A DNA stretch of 35,148 bases from Methylorubrum populi. GTDB lineage: Bacteria; Pseudomonadota; Alphaproteobacteria; Rhizobiales; Beijerinckiaceae. The translations under genes and the position numbers were made by a program. Of this stretch, positions 17,494 to 25,434 are shown in pieces (the first letter of the stretch is position 1; each line of letters begins with the position of its first letter). Location of the stretch: NCBI GenBank assembly GCA_020741775.1, contig DYYG01000015.1, positions 1 to 35,148 on the forward strand, given 5' to 3'. The notes under the pieces were generated by a model. The model had not been told where the DNA came from. It saw nothing but the letters and a program-made list of their open reading frames with translations, and searched no databases.

Positions 17494-18516
17494 ATGACCA
17501 GGATCGTCGGGTGGGATCTCGGCGGGGTGCATGTCAAGGCGTCGCTCGTCGAGGCGGGCCGCGTGGTCGCGGCGGTGCAGGCTCCCTGCCGGCTCTGGCG
17601 CGGCGTTCCCGCCCTCGACGAAACCTTCGCCACCCTGCCGGATTGGGTGCGGGGCGAGGCGGATCACGCCGTCACCATGACCGGTGAACTGACCGATTGC
17701 TTCGCCGACCGGACCGACGGCGTGGACCAGCTTTCCGCCTGGGCCGCCGCGACGCTGGCGGGGCGCGTGCGGATCTATGCCGGCCGCGCCGGCTTCGTCG
17801 CGCCGGAGGCCGCTCGCGCGCACGCCGCCGACATCGCGTCGGCCAACTGGCACGCCACCGCCGCATTGATCGGGCGGCATGCCGACACGGCGCTCCTGGT
17901 CGATATCGGCTCCACCACCGCCGACCTGATTCCGATCGTGGCCGGTCAGCCCGCCGCGCAGGGATACAGCGACGCCGAGCGCCTGGAGACGGGCGAACTG
18001 GTCTATACCGGCGTGGTGCGCACGCCGCTCCTCGCCTTCGCCACCCACGCGCCCTGGCGCGGCCGGCGCACGGCCCTGATGGCGGAGACCTTCGCCAGCA
18101 CCGCCGACATCTACCGTCTCACCGGTGACCTGCCGGAGGGAGCGGACCAGCAGCACAGCGCCGACCTCAAGGGGAAGTCGATTCCGGAATCGGAGACGCG
18201 GCTCGCCCGCATGGTCGGCCGCGATCGGGGGGAGGGGAGTGCGGAGGAATGGCGGGCCCTGGCCGCGTGGTTCGGTGAGGCACAGCTGCGCCCGCTGCAC
18301 GATGCCGCCGCGATCCTGCTGTCGCGCCCTGATCTCCCTGCGGACGCGCCGCTCGTCGTGTGCGGTGCCGGTCGCTTCCTGGCCGAGCGCCTCGCCACCC
18401 GTCTCGGGCGCCGCGCGGTGCCGTTGACCGAGGTGATCGCCGGCCAGGTCGGCGACGAGGGCTCCGCATGGGTTTCGACCTGCGGGCCGGCAGTGGCGGT
18501 CGGGCTGATCGCGTGA
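17494..18516 (+). CDS. ASKHA-fold H4MPT-linked C1 pathway protein (TIGR03123/COG1548, MfnF-like)
   Basis: The 340-residue protein has the actin/hexokinase-type phosphate loops RIVGWDLGGVHVKASLVEAG near the N-terminus and LLVDIGSTTADLIPIVAGQP in the middle. It has the C-terminal VCGAGRFLAERLATRLG. It belongs to the hydantoinase/oxoprolinase-like group annotated as a probable H4MPT-linked C1 transfer pathway protein. The archaeal relative MfnF couples the furan diphosphate to the tyramine-glutamate part of methanofuran, so methylofuran synthesis is the likely role. GTG at 17482 is an alternative in-frame start four codons earlier. Confidence 0.82.
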   Translation: MTRIVGWDLGGVHVKASLVEAGRVVAAVQAPCRLWRGVPALDETFATLPDWVRGEADHAVTMTGELTDCFADRTDGVDQLSAWAAATLAGRVRIYAGRAGFVAPEAARAHAADIASANWHATAALIGRHADTALLVDIGSTTADLIPIVAGQPAAQGYSDAERLETGELVYTGVVRTPLLAFATHAPWRGRRTALMAETFASTADIYRLTGDLPEGADQQHSADLKGKSIPESETRLARMVGRDRGEGSAEEWRALAAWFGEAQLRPLHDAAAILLSRPDLPADAPLVVCGAGRFLAERLATRLGRRAVPLTEVIAGQVGDEGSAWVSTCGPAVAVGLIA

Positions 18517-18651
18517 GGAACCGGGCCGCTCCCATGCGTTGACGGGAACGGCACGGACAGATGTCCCTCACGATGCTCCCGTTGCGCCGTCCCGTGCGAG
18601 GAGACGAGCGGTGTCCGGGCGTGTCGTCGGGGGGATTTCAAGGAGATGCGA

Positions 18652-18852
18652 ATGGCAACAGGAAACAAGCTCACCCGCATCCTGGCGACCCGGACCGGCG
18701 AGGCCATCGAATTGGCCTTCGTCACCGAGGACGGCCGTACCACCCGAGTGCTGGCGAGCGACGACCAGATCGACCGCCTCGTGGACGAGCTGGAGGACGT
18801 CCTCAACTCGCCCGCCGAGCCGGGCTCCGGCGAGCCGCCCGCGGCGGCCTGA
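18652..18852 (+). CDS. Small 66-residue protein, unknown function
   Basis: The product MATGNKLTRILATRTGEAIE continues with ELAFVTEDGRTTRVLASDDQ and an acidic segment rich in Asp, Glu and Leu. It has no signal sequence or Cys. The ATG at 18652 is chosen over the ATG at 18646 because AAGGAG ends right before 18646 and gives ideal 6-base spacing to 18652. A strong hairpin follows 17 bases after the stop. The good ribosome site and terminator argue for a real, expressed gene. It lies downstream of the MfnF-like gene and may be co-transcribed. No family is recognised. Confidence 0.7.
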   Translation: MATGNKLTRILATRTGEAIELAFVTEDGRTTRVLASDDQIDRLVDELEDVLNSPAEPGSGEPPAAA

Positions 18853-18869
18853 TCCGGTTGTAGGGTTTT

Positions 18870-18907
18870 CGATGATCGGTCGGGACATCGCTCCCGACCG
18901 ATCATCG
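18870..18907. terminator. Bidirectional terminator between convergent genes
   Basis: A perfect 16-base stem, CGATGATCGGTCGGGA and its complement, encloses a 6-base loop (CATCGC). On the plus strand it is preceded by GGGTTTT. It lies between the end of the small plus-strand gene and the end of the minus-strand propeller gene, so it can serve both directions. Confidence 0.75.
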
Positions 18908-18914
18908 TGAGGCG

Positions 18915-19850
18915 TCACCTCAGGAAGTCGCCGAAGGAGCGCGGACCGTCGCCGGTCTCGATGGTCCCGGTGACGGTCAGGCTCGAGGTATCGATCAGGC
19001 TCAGGGCGTTATCGCCCCAATTGGCGACGACGACGGTCTTCCCATCCCGTGTGACGGCGATCCCCTCGGGATGGTCGCCGACATCGATGGCGGCGAGCTT
19101 GCGCAGGGTGACGGGGTCGAACACCGTCACGGTGTTGGAATACTGATCGGTGACGAAGCCGCGCCCGGCGGCCAGGGCGATGACGTAGGGACGCTGGCCG
19201 GTGGCGACGCGCCCGGTCTCGCGGCCGGCGGCGACATCGATGGCCGAGACGTCGTTCGAGACCACGTTGGCGGTGTAGGCAAAACGGCCATCGGCGGAGA
19301 GAGTCAGGCCAAATGGGTGCTGGCCGACCGGCACGCGCCGTGTCTCCCGGCGGTTCGCCACATCGATGATCGAGACGGAATCGGATTCGCGGTTGGCGAC
19401 CAGCAGGGTCGCGCCGTCCGGCGTCACGGCGATGCCGGAGGGCGATTGGCCGGTGGCGATCTCCCCCTCCCGCTTCAAGCCGTCGGCGCTCGGGTTCAGC
19501 ACGAAGACGCGGGCGCCGTACCAATCGGCGACATAGACCTCACCGGATTTCGGGTTGACGCCGATACCGAGCGGGCCGCCGGGCAGATCGAGGCTCCCGG
19601 TGACCCGGCGGGCCTCGAGATCGATCACCGCGATGCCGTGGCCCTCGGGCCGGGTGACGTAGGCGGTCTTCCGGTCCGGCGAGAGGGCGATGCCGGCCGG
19701 CGCCCCGCTCACGGGGATCGATTGCAGGATTTTCTTGGTGGCGAGATCCACCACCTCGACGGCATTGCCGAGCTGCGCCGTGACGAGGGCTTCCTGAGCC
19801 AGGGCAGGAGAGCCGGCGAGGGCGACGAGGCCGATGAGCCTCGCCATCAT
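18915..19850 (-). CDS. Exported YVTN-type beta-propeller protein
   Basis: From the ATG at 19850 the protein has 311 residues. It starts with the signal sequence MMARLIGLVALAGSPALAQE and then repeats blades such as IAVIDLEARRVTGSLDLPGG, VSIIDVANRRETRRVPVGQH and VTVFDPVTLRKLAAIDVGDH. This is the seven-bladed surface/periplasmic propeller seen in PQQ-dependent catabolism proteins. It is a paralogue of lutB in this window. The first 23 codons of the longer frame are Arg/Ser-rich and do not look like a signal peptide, so the inner Met pair is preferred. It ends the minus-strand operon after two MxaD-like genes. Function is unknown; a partner of periplasmic alcohol oxidation is plausible. Confidence 0.8.
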   Translation of the reverse strand: MMARLIGLVALAGSPALAQEALVTAQLGNAVEVVDLATKKILQSIPVSGAPAGIALSPDRKTAYVTRPEGHGIAVIDLEARRVTGSLDLPGGPLGIGVNPKSGEVYVADWYGARVFVLNPSADGLKREGEIATGQSPSGIAVTPDGATLLVANRESDSVSIIDVANRRETRRVPVGQHPFGLTLSADGRFAYTANVVSNDVSAIDVAAGRETGRVATGQRPYVIALAAGRGFVTDQYSNTVTVFDPVTLRKLAAIDVGDHPEGIAVTRDGKTVVVANWGDNALSLIDTSSLTVTGTIETGDGPRSFGDFLR

Positions 19851-19926
19851 CCCTGCTTTCCGGAGGGAGAGCCGGCATGTCCGCCGAAATGAGGAAAACA
19901 CGCCGGCTCTCCGCAGCATCGAACCC

Positions 19927-20457
19927 TTACGAGCCCTTCTCGGCCTTGGCCTTCACGTTCTCCAGGCCGGACTTATAGAGGCCGGACACGGCCTTCTTGG
20001 CGGCCTCGTCGTTCAGCTCGGGCGGCGGATCGTTGTTCATGTAGCCACGGTAGAACGCGCCGCGCCAGGTCAGCTTCGACTTGGTGCCGTCGCCCTCGAC
20101 CTCGACCCACGACGAATAGTCGTTGACCGGCAGAACCTTCACGTCGACCTTTTCGATCCGGTACATCAACGACTTCTTCTCGGCGTCGTACTTGGAGAGC
20201 TCCTCCTCGACCGTGGCGCCGCCCTTCAGGGTCAGCGTGCGGGTCGCCTTCGGCTCGTTGCCGCCCTTGCCCTCAGTCTTCTCGACCACCGGGATCCAGC
20301 TGCCGTCCTGGAAGTTGCCGACGATCGCCCAGACCTTGTCGGCGGGGGCGTTGATCTCGATCGACTCGGAAACCTTCTGCCGGGTCGGGCCATGGGCCTG
20401 CGCGGCGAAGGTGACCGTGGCGAGCGCCGCCACGGCGGCGAGCGTCCTGAACTTCAT
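19927..20457 (-). CDS. Exported SRPBCC protein, MxaD-like (copy 1)
   Basis: The 176-residue protein has a signal peptide (MKFRTLAAVAALATVTFAAQ, cut after AQA). A START/SRPBCC domain follows: RQKVSESIEINAPADKVWAI, then ATRTLTLKGGATVEEELSKY and a C-terminal FYRGYMNNDPPPELNDEAA. This is like MxaD, the periplasmic protein that helps electron flow from methanol dehydrogenase to cytochrome cL. The inner ATG at 20457 with GGAGGACGAAAG upstream is preferred to the longer frame. It is followed by the propeller gene after 76 bases. A role with XoxF or MxaF is inferred. Confidence 0.75.
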   Translation of the reverse strand: MKFRTLAAVAALATVTFAAQAHGPTRQKVSESIEINAPADKVWAIVGNFQDGSWIPVVEKTEGKGGNEPKATRTLTLKGGATVEEELSKYDAEKKSLMYRIEKVDVKVLPVNDYSSWVEVEGDGTKSKLTWRGAFYRGYMNNDPPPELNDEAAKKAVSGLYKSGLENVKAKAEKGS

Positions 20458-20624
20458 CTTTCGTCCTCCTCCCGTCGGACCGCCGGATGACGGTCCTTCG
20501 TCACGTCGCACCCCGTCCCGGTTGTCCGATCCGGTCTGAGGCGCGGGCTCCTGAAGGTGCATCGTCGCGGGAAGCGGTAAGCGCCTCTCGCAGCGACTCC
20601 CCTGGCGATCGAACGGCCCTTCTG

Positions 20625-21158
20625 TCAGGAGCCGCCCTTCTCAAGCCGCGCCTTGAGGTTCTCAAGGCTGGCATGAACCCAGGCCCGCACCCGCTTCTCC
20701 GAATTCTCGTCGTTCAGTTCGGGCGGCGGGTCGTTGTTCGGATGGCCCCGGTAGAACGCGGCCTTCCACTCGACGCGGGCCGCGTGCTCGCCTTCGGGCT
20801 GCACCGAGATCGTGGCCGAGTAGTCCTTGGCCGGCAGGTCGGCGACATCGTTCGTCACGATGTAATAGGCGAAGCTCCTGCGCTCGGGATCGAGCTTGCG
20901 GGTCTCCTCGACGATGGCGTGGCCGTTCTTCAGGGTCAGCCGGTAGGAAGGCTTCTCGGGCGTGCCCTCCTGCGCGGCCCGGGCGACGCTGTCGATCCAG
21001 CCCGCATCGGCGGGATTGCCCACCACCGCCCAGACCTTGTCGGCGGGGGCATCGATGGCGACGGTCTCGACGATCTTGCGCCGGGTCGGCGCGTGCTGGG
21101 CCTCGGCCGTGACGCCGGTCACCGCGAGGGCGGCGGCGGCGAGAAGAGCGATCCGCAT
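20625..21158 (-). CDS. Exported SRPBCC protein, MxaD-like (copy 2)
   Basis: The 177-residue protein has a signal peptide MRIALLAAAALAVTGVTAEA and the same domain as copy 1: RRKIVETVAIDAPADKVWAV, YRLTLKNGHAIVEETRKLDP and FYRGHPNNDPPPELNDENSE. The shared NNDPPPELND motif shows a tandem duplication. The start could also be ATG at 21170, which sits directly on a GGAG; the inner ATG gives a cleaner signal peptide. It lies 23 bases downstream of the DUF447 gene and probably in its operon. Function by analogy with MxaD is periplasmic support of methanol oxidation. Confidence 0.75.
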   Translation of the reverse strand: MRIALLAAAALAVTGVTAEAQHAPTRRKIVETVAIDAPADKVWAVVGNPADAGWIDSVARAAQEGTPEKPSYRLTLKNGHAIVEETRKLDPERRSFAYYIVTNDVADLPAKDYSATISVQPEGEHAARVEWKAAFYRGHPNNDPPPELNDENSEKRVRAWVHASLENLKARLEKGGS

Positions 21159-21181
21159 GAAAACAACCATCTCCTGCCGCC

Positions 21182-21778
21182 TCACGAGGGGCGGCTCGTC
21201 CCGTCGAGGACGCGGCCGCTGCGCCCGAGGGCGGAGGCGACCTTGTCCTCGATCCAGTTCCAGGCCTCGTGCTCGGCGGGGCCGGCGGTCTTCGAGATCG
21301 CTATGGCATGATAGGCCATCTCCGTCAGGATCTTTTCCGGCTCCAGCATGTGGAGCCGGGTGGACAGGATGGCCGCCTCGATCACCGCCCCTTGCGCGCG
21401 GTTGTAGCCGATGAACGGCACGTGGCTGACGGCATGGACCATCCGCCCGCGATAGCGCGGCCGGGTGGCGTCGTCCTCGATGGAGGCCACCTCGAATTCG
21501 GCATGGCCGAAGCAGTCGGCCAGGCGCTTGCCCTCGATCCGGTCGCAATCCACCACCGGCCAGTCGCGCCGCCCGGTGACGGTGCCGGCGATCACCCGCA
21601 CGTCGCTCGGCGCCGAGGCGGCGAAGCAGGGCCGGCTCGTCAGGTTCTCGATGGTGGGTGAGGGCCGGAACGGGGCGAGCACGAAATCCTCGCCCTCGTG
21701 GATCAGCCCGAACGGCACGAGATGCAGCTCTCCCGTCGCCGACAGGGTGGTGACGACGGTCTCCAGAATCAGCGGCAT
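21182..21778 (-). CDS. DUF447-family protein of the H4MPT gene set
   Basis: The 198-residue protein MPLILETVVTTLSATGELHL continues with PFGLIHEGEDFVLAPFRPSP and contains RMVHAVSHVPFIGYNRAQGA and a conserved LHMLEPEKILTEMAYHAIAI. It belongs to the DUF447/COG2457 family shared by methanogens and H4MPT-using methylotrophs; the fold is thought to be a flavin-binding split barrel. A role in cofactor synthesis is inferred from this distribution and its neighbours. The start at 21778 lies one base after the DHPS-like stop codon; ATG at 21796 would overlap that gene by 17 bases. Confidence 0.78.
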   Translation of the reverse strand: MPLILETVVTTLSATGELHLVPFGLIHEGEDFVLAPFRPSPTIENLTSRPCFAASAPSDVRVIAGTVTGRRDWPVVDCDRIEGKRLADCFGHAEFEVASIEDDATRPRYRGRMVHAVSHVPFIGYNRAQGAVIEAAILSTRLHMLEPEKILTEMAYHAIAISKTAGPAEHEAWNWIEDKVASALGRSGRVLDGTSRPS

Positions 21779-21779
21779 C

Positions 21780-23354
21780 TCAGTTGCGGTCCTCATCCGG
21801 CACCAGCCGGCCGCAGACGATGCGGCCGCCCTTCGGCTCGGCGAGCCTGTCGCGCGTGCCGGCTTCGCTGCTCCCCGTCTCGGTCTCGGGCGGGCTCGCA
21901 TCCTGCTCGGGCCCGGTGGTGGCCGCGCGGGCGGCGGCGGGCGCCTCGGGGCCGCTATGCCGGGTATGGGCGGATTTCGTCGGCCCGGCCGCCTTGAAGG
22001 CGGTGGTATCCTCCTGCGTGCGGTCGGCGGCGCAGCCCCAGTCGAGGGGCTCGTCCTGCACGTAACGCTTGCCGAGGCGGAACGCGGTTTCGGCCTTGGT
22101 CAGTTCCCCACCGAGATAGAAGGCGTGCGCGCCGTCGCTCGCCACGTTCAGGTCGGGGAAGAAGGCCATGGCGTCGATGCCGGTGGTGTGAATGTCGCGG
22201 TTGTAGACATGGATGCCGTCCTCGGCGACGGCGATGCGATAATTGGGGTCGCGGACCTCCGCGGCCAGGGCGGCGATTTCATCGGGGGTCTGCACGAAGG
22301 GGCGCTTGTCATGGAGCGCCAGAAGGTCCCGGCCATAGCCCTTGGGCAGAGCGGCATCCTCCTTGGCCGCGTACATCACCCGGCGGGCGGCATCGTGCTC
22401 CTCCACCGTGCGCCGGGTGTGGTTCGAGACCTGCACGATCAGCACGTTGCGGATCGCGAGTTCCGAGCACATGCCCACCAGCAGAGCCGTGACGCCGAGG
22501 CTGTCGGCCTCGGTGAGTTCGGTGAGATTGCCGGTGCCCATCATCATCTCGATGTTCGGCCAGCGCGCCCGCGTGTCCCGATAGCGCGCGATCGAGTCGA
22601 CGAACCCGAAATGGATTGGCTCCAGGATCGGATCGGCCATGTAGGGCCGGCCGGCCCGCTCCATCCGCTCGATGGCGCGGTCGAGGGAGGGCAGGTCGTC
22701 GGGACGCATCGGCACGAGGATCGGCACCGCGTCGGTCTCGAAGGCGAGATCGAGCGTCTCCTCGTTGAGGCTCAGCAGATAATCGGCGCCCGCCTTCGCC
22801 CCACGGGTCAGCTCGTCGAGGGAGAAGGAATCGACGCTCACCTTCAGCCCGGCACCTTTCAGCGCGCGCACGCTGTCCTCGAGATGCGGAAACGGCGTGT
22901 CCGGCAGACCGCCGAGATCGATCACGTCGGCGCCGCGCCGGGCGAGGTCGAGGGCTTTGGCCAGGATCTGGTCCGGCGTCATCTTCGAGGCGTCGACGAT
23001 CTCGGAGAAGATCCGCAGATCGTGCCGCGACAGGTCGACCTTGCGTCCGCTCAGGCCAAGATAAGCCGGCAAATCAACGATCTCGTCCGGCCCCCGCTCC
23101 ACCGGCAGGCCGAAATGGCGGCTCAGGGCTTCGGGGTTGGCCCGGCAGCGCCCGGGCAGGACGATCCGGGTCGCGCCCTCCGGCATCGTCACCCGGCGCT
23201 TGATGATCTCCTCGGTCATCAACGCGGCGACCTTCACCCCGGCATCGGCGATGCTCCAGCGGAAACGCTCCGCCGGCAGCGTGGCGGCGACCTTTTCCAG
23301 CCGGGCATGGGCCAGCTTGCCGGTGATGAAGACGAGATGTTCGGGCGCGCTCAT
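21780..23354 (-). CDS. Dihydropteroate synthase-like protein with extra N- and C-terminal parts
   Basis: The 524-residue protein has an N-terminal domain (MSAPEHLVFITGKLAHARLE) of about 150 residues and then a pterin-binding TIM barrel. In the barrel are ALDLARRGADVIDLGGLPDT, LKVSVDSFSLDELTRGAKAG and IEMMMGTGNLTELTEADSLG. This is the H4MPT-type DHPS-like family that probably joins the pterin to the MptG product in place of folate DHPS. A tail of about 90 residues, rich in Ala, Pro, Glu and Thr, looks disordered. The start overlaps the kinase stop by ATGA. It is 100 or more residues longer than the core family. Confidence 0.8.
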   Translation of the reverse strand: MSAPEHLVFITGKLAHARLEKVAATLPAERFRWSIADAGVKVAALMTEEIIKRRVTMPEGATRIVLPGRCRANPEALSRHFGLPVERGPDEIVDLPAYLGLSGRKVDLSRHDLRIFSEIVDASKMTPDQILAKALDLARRGADVIDLGGLPDTPFPHLEDSVRALKGAGLKVSVDSFSLDELTRGAKAGADYLLSLNEETLDLAFETDAVPILVPMRPDDLPSLDRAIERMERAGRPYMADPILEPIHFGFVDSIARYRDTRARWPNIEMMMGTGNLTELTEADSLGVTALLVGMCSELAIRNVLIVQVSNHTRRTVEEHDAARRVMYAAKEDAALPKGYGRDLLALHDKRPFVQTPDEIAALAAEVRDPNYRIAVAEDGIHVYNRDIHTTGIDAMAFFPDLNVASDGAHAFYLGGELTKAETAFRLGKRYVQDEPLDWGCAADRTQEDTTAFKAAGPTKSAHTRHSGPEAPAAARAATTGPEQDASPPETETGSSEAGTRDRLAEPKGGRIVCGRLVPDEDRN

Positions 23355-23974
23355 GCGGCGTGCCTCTCGAATGAGGTTTCGGGGCCGCGGATCACGATCT
23401 CACCGGGAAAGGCGGCGGCGAAGCGCGGGAAGGCGGCATCGACGAGGCCGGCTCTGGCCAAGGCTGAAGGGCTGGTATCGGGCGAAAGGTTTGCCGACTT
23501 CACAAGAATGCAGCGCCCGGCGCCGAGCGCCGTCGCGAGCCAGAGGGCGAGGCTGTCGGAGGTGACCTCCCAGCTCTCCGGGATGTCGGGATGGCCGGCT
23601 TTGAGGGCCGCCGGATCCCAGATCACCGCGCGGCCCTGGGAGAGGGCACCGGCCACGGCCTCCGGGCTCGCGGCGATGGCGAGCCGAGGTTCGAGCGAGG
23701 CAAAAACCTCCGCCATCCGGCCCATGGCATCGAGGGCGAGGCGGTGCGCGAGGGCGTCGTCGAAGCCGAGAGCCGCCTGCGCCGTCCGCACCGCCTCGGC
23801 GAAGGGGCCGCCGCCGGGAACGATCGCGACCGGGGCCTCATCCGCACAGGCGGCGAGCACGGCGCCGAGCCGGGTGCGATCCGCGACGAGGCTGCCGCCG
23901 ATCTTGACGACCGCAGGGCCTTCCTTCCCCGCGACGACGGGAGAGGCCTGACGGAGGGCTGCCACCGGGGTCAC
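23351..23974 (-). CDS. Amino-acid-kinase-family protein, MfnE-like
   Basis: The 207-residue protein starts with GTG at 23974, overlapping the MfnB stop codon. It has the amino-acid kinase fold: GPAVVKIGGSLVADRTRLGA with the ATP-binding lysine, then VAIVPGGGPFAEAVRTAQAA, and WEVTSDSLALWLATALGAGR later. Archaeal MfnE of this fold phosphorylates the aminomethylfuran phosphate made downstream of MfnB. Here it lies directly after mfnB in the same operon, which supports a role in methylofuran synthesis. The longer upstream frame is a shadow of mfnB. Confidence 0.8.
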   Translation of the reverse strand: MTPVAALRQASPVVAGKEGPAVVKIGGSLVADRTRLGAVLAACADEAPVAIVPGGGPFAEAVRTAQAALGFDDALAHRLALDAMGRMAEVFASLEPRLAIAASPEAVAGALSQGRAVIWDPAALKAGHPDIPESWEVTSDSLALWLATALGAGRCILVKSANLSPDTSPSALARAGLVDAAFPRFAAAFPGEIVIRGPETSFERHAA

Positions 23975-24681
23975 GCCGCGTCGGCGCGGTGGCAGGTCCG
24001 CAGCGCATCGACCGCCTGCGCCACCCGCGCGCCATCGAGCGCCTGGCGCCGGTTGCCTCCCTGGCACAGGCCGCCACGGAAGCCGAGGTAATCCGGAGCG
24101 AGCCCGGCGAGAGCGGGGATGTCGGCGAGGGTCAGCGCGCCGGCCAGGCCGCTCATCAGGCCCTGCGCCCGGCAGGCTGCGACGAAGGCCGTCAGCTGCG
24201 GCGCGGTGAGCAGGGCCGGGAGCGCGATACCGGCCTTGCCCCGTGTGTCGATCATCGCCCCGCGAAAGCCTGCGGCAGCGAGCCGGGCGGGGATGTCCAG
24301 CGCAACGCCGTCCTCGGCGAAGAGCACGCCGATGACCCGGCCCGGCGCCCGCGCCGCGGCCTGAGCCAGGGCGGCATCGTCGGCGGAGCCCACGGCGATC
24401 TTGATGAAGTCGACGCCGGTCGCGGCGATCATCGCGACGGCCGCCGCGATCTCCGTGCCGGTGCCGTCGCCGGCCACGGCGCTGGTGACCGCTTGGTCGC
24501 CGATGCAGGCCGCAATGGCGCGTACGGTCTCGGGGGGGAGGGCGCCAAGGGCGCCGCGCTCGGGATCCTTGGCGTCGATCAGGTCCGCCCCGGCCTGCAG
24601 GGCGGTCAGCGCCTCATCGGGGCCGCGCACGCTGACGAGCAGGCGCGGAGGCGCGGAGAAAGTCGGTTCAACCTCGGGCAC
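23971..24681 (-). CDS. mfnB: MfnB, (5-formylfuran-3-yl)methyl phosphate synthase
   Basis: The 236-residue TIM-barrel protein contains PRLLVSVRGPDEALTALQAG, ADLIDAKDPERGALGALPPE, VDFIKIAVGSADDA and DYLGFRGGLCQGGNRR. These are hallmarks of MfnB (DUF556), which makes the furan precursor of methanofuran and methylofuran from two triose phosphates. There is no good ATG. GTG at 24681 gives the family length and starts just before the first beta strand. It lies 44 bases after the DUF2380-like gene and overlaps the kinase. The cofactor product is the formyl carrier of the Fhc complex. Confidence 0.88.
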   Translation of the reverse strand: MPEVEPTFSAPPRLLVSVRGPDEALTALQAGADLIDAKDPERGALGALPPETVRAIAACIGDQAVTSAVAGDGTGTEIAAAVAMIAATGVDFIKIAVGSADDAALAQAAARAPGRVIGVLFAEDGVALDIPARLAAAGFRGAMIDTRGKAGIALPALLTAPQLTAFVAACRAQGLMSGLAGALTLADIPALAGLAPDYLGFRGGLCQGGNRRQALDGARVAQAVDALRTCHRADAA

Positions 24682-24725
24682 GGAGACGCTTTTGCTCGAC
24701 TTGGCCGCCGGCGCAAGCCCCGCCC

Positions 24726-25244
24726 TCAGGATCGGCCGGGCAGCGGCTCGGCCAGCAGGCGGTTCTTCACGATCCAGCGAACGGCATGGGACCAATCGTT
24801 GTCGGTGTTGGCTCTTATCACGACCTGCCCCTGGCGCACGACCTTGCCGGTCTCGACCTCGGCGATGGTGATGACGAGGCTGAATAGCTGGTTGGCGCCT
24901 TTGTCGGCGAGGGCGGTGACGGCAAGGTCCGCTCCGAGCGCCTTGGCAATCGGTCCGGTGCAGCCGTTGCACTTGAAGAGCGGGCTCTCCTTGCGGATCT
25001 CCTCGGCCTGCGGCGACAGGTCGACGCTCTCGATCCCGCCCTTCTCGGTGAGGTTCGCGCGCAACGTCTCGGTGGCGAGATCGAGGCGCTTCTGATCGGC
25101 GGGCAGGGGTTTGCGGCCATAGGCGAGGCTCGGATCGTTCACCTCGGTCGGAAAGATCGCCGCCTTGCGCGCCTCCGCCGCCGCGGCCGCGCCGCCGAAC
25201 AGGGAAACAAGCGCGCAGGCAGGCAGCAGGACGCGGAATCGCAT
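24726..25244 (-). CDS. DUF2380-like exported protein with CxxC motif
   Basis: The 172-residue protein has a signal peptide (MRFRVLLPACALVSLFGGAA) and a mature domain with AAIFPTEVNDPSLAYGRKPL, a CNGC motif at Cys92/Cys95, and a C-terminal TDNDWSHAVRWIVKNRLLAE. It resembles DUF2380 proteins, small periplasmic proteins of unknown role found near PQQ-dependent alcohol oxidation genes. It is first in the minus-strand operon leading into mfnB and diverges from lutA across 190 bases. The CxxC could form a disulfide or bind metal. The assignment to DUF2380 is from memory of the family. Confidence 0.7.
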   Translation of the reverse strand: MRFRVLLPACALVSLFGGAAAAAEARKAAIFPTEVNDPSLAYGRKPLPADQKRLDLATETLRANLTEKGGIESVDLSPQAEEIRKESPLFKCNGCTGPIAKALGADLAVTALADKGANQLFSLVITIAEVETGKVVRQGQVVIRANTDNDWSHAVRWIVKNRLLAEPLPGRS

Positions 25245-25326
25245 GGGATGTCGAGCCTGAAAGGTCGGGCGCGGGGCGCGGGCTAATTCTAACTCGGCTT
25301 CTCGGAGGATTTGGCAAGCATCCTGT

Positions 25327-25347
25327 CCGCTCTGCCCGGCAGAGCGG
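25327..25347. repeat. Small palindrome in the lutA upstream region
   Basis: CCGCTCTG and CAGAGCGG are perfect 8-base arms around CCCGG. It lies about 90 bases upstream of lutA and about 85 bases upstream of the divergent DUF2380-like gene. It could be an operator or a hairpin in a leader RNA. Confidence 0.35.
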
Positions 25348-25368
25348 GGAGAGGCTGCGGCTGTGCCA

Positions 25369-25387
25369 ATCTTATGAAAATCTTATG
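25369..25387 (+). promoter_or_regulatory. Direct repeat AATCTTATG, 10-base period, upstream of lutA
   Basis: AATCTTATG occurs at 25369-25377 and again at 25379-25387, exactly one helical turn apart. It is AT-rich in a GC-rich region and lies 48 to 66 bases upstream of the lutA start. Tandem half-sites with 10- to 11-base spacing are typical of OmpR/PhoB-type regulators. This is a candidate control site for lanthanide uptake genes. Confidence 0.5.
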
Positions 25388-25434
25388 CTTCTCTCGTTGA
25401 GACGGGCGGCAAGATGTTGCTAGCCTACGGGCCG

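Noticed and set aside
21780..23354. Folate-pathway dihydropteroate synthase (folP)
   Set aside because: Much longer than FolP, with an extra N-terminal domain, and located among H4MPT/methylofuran genes.
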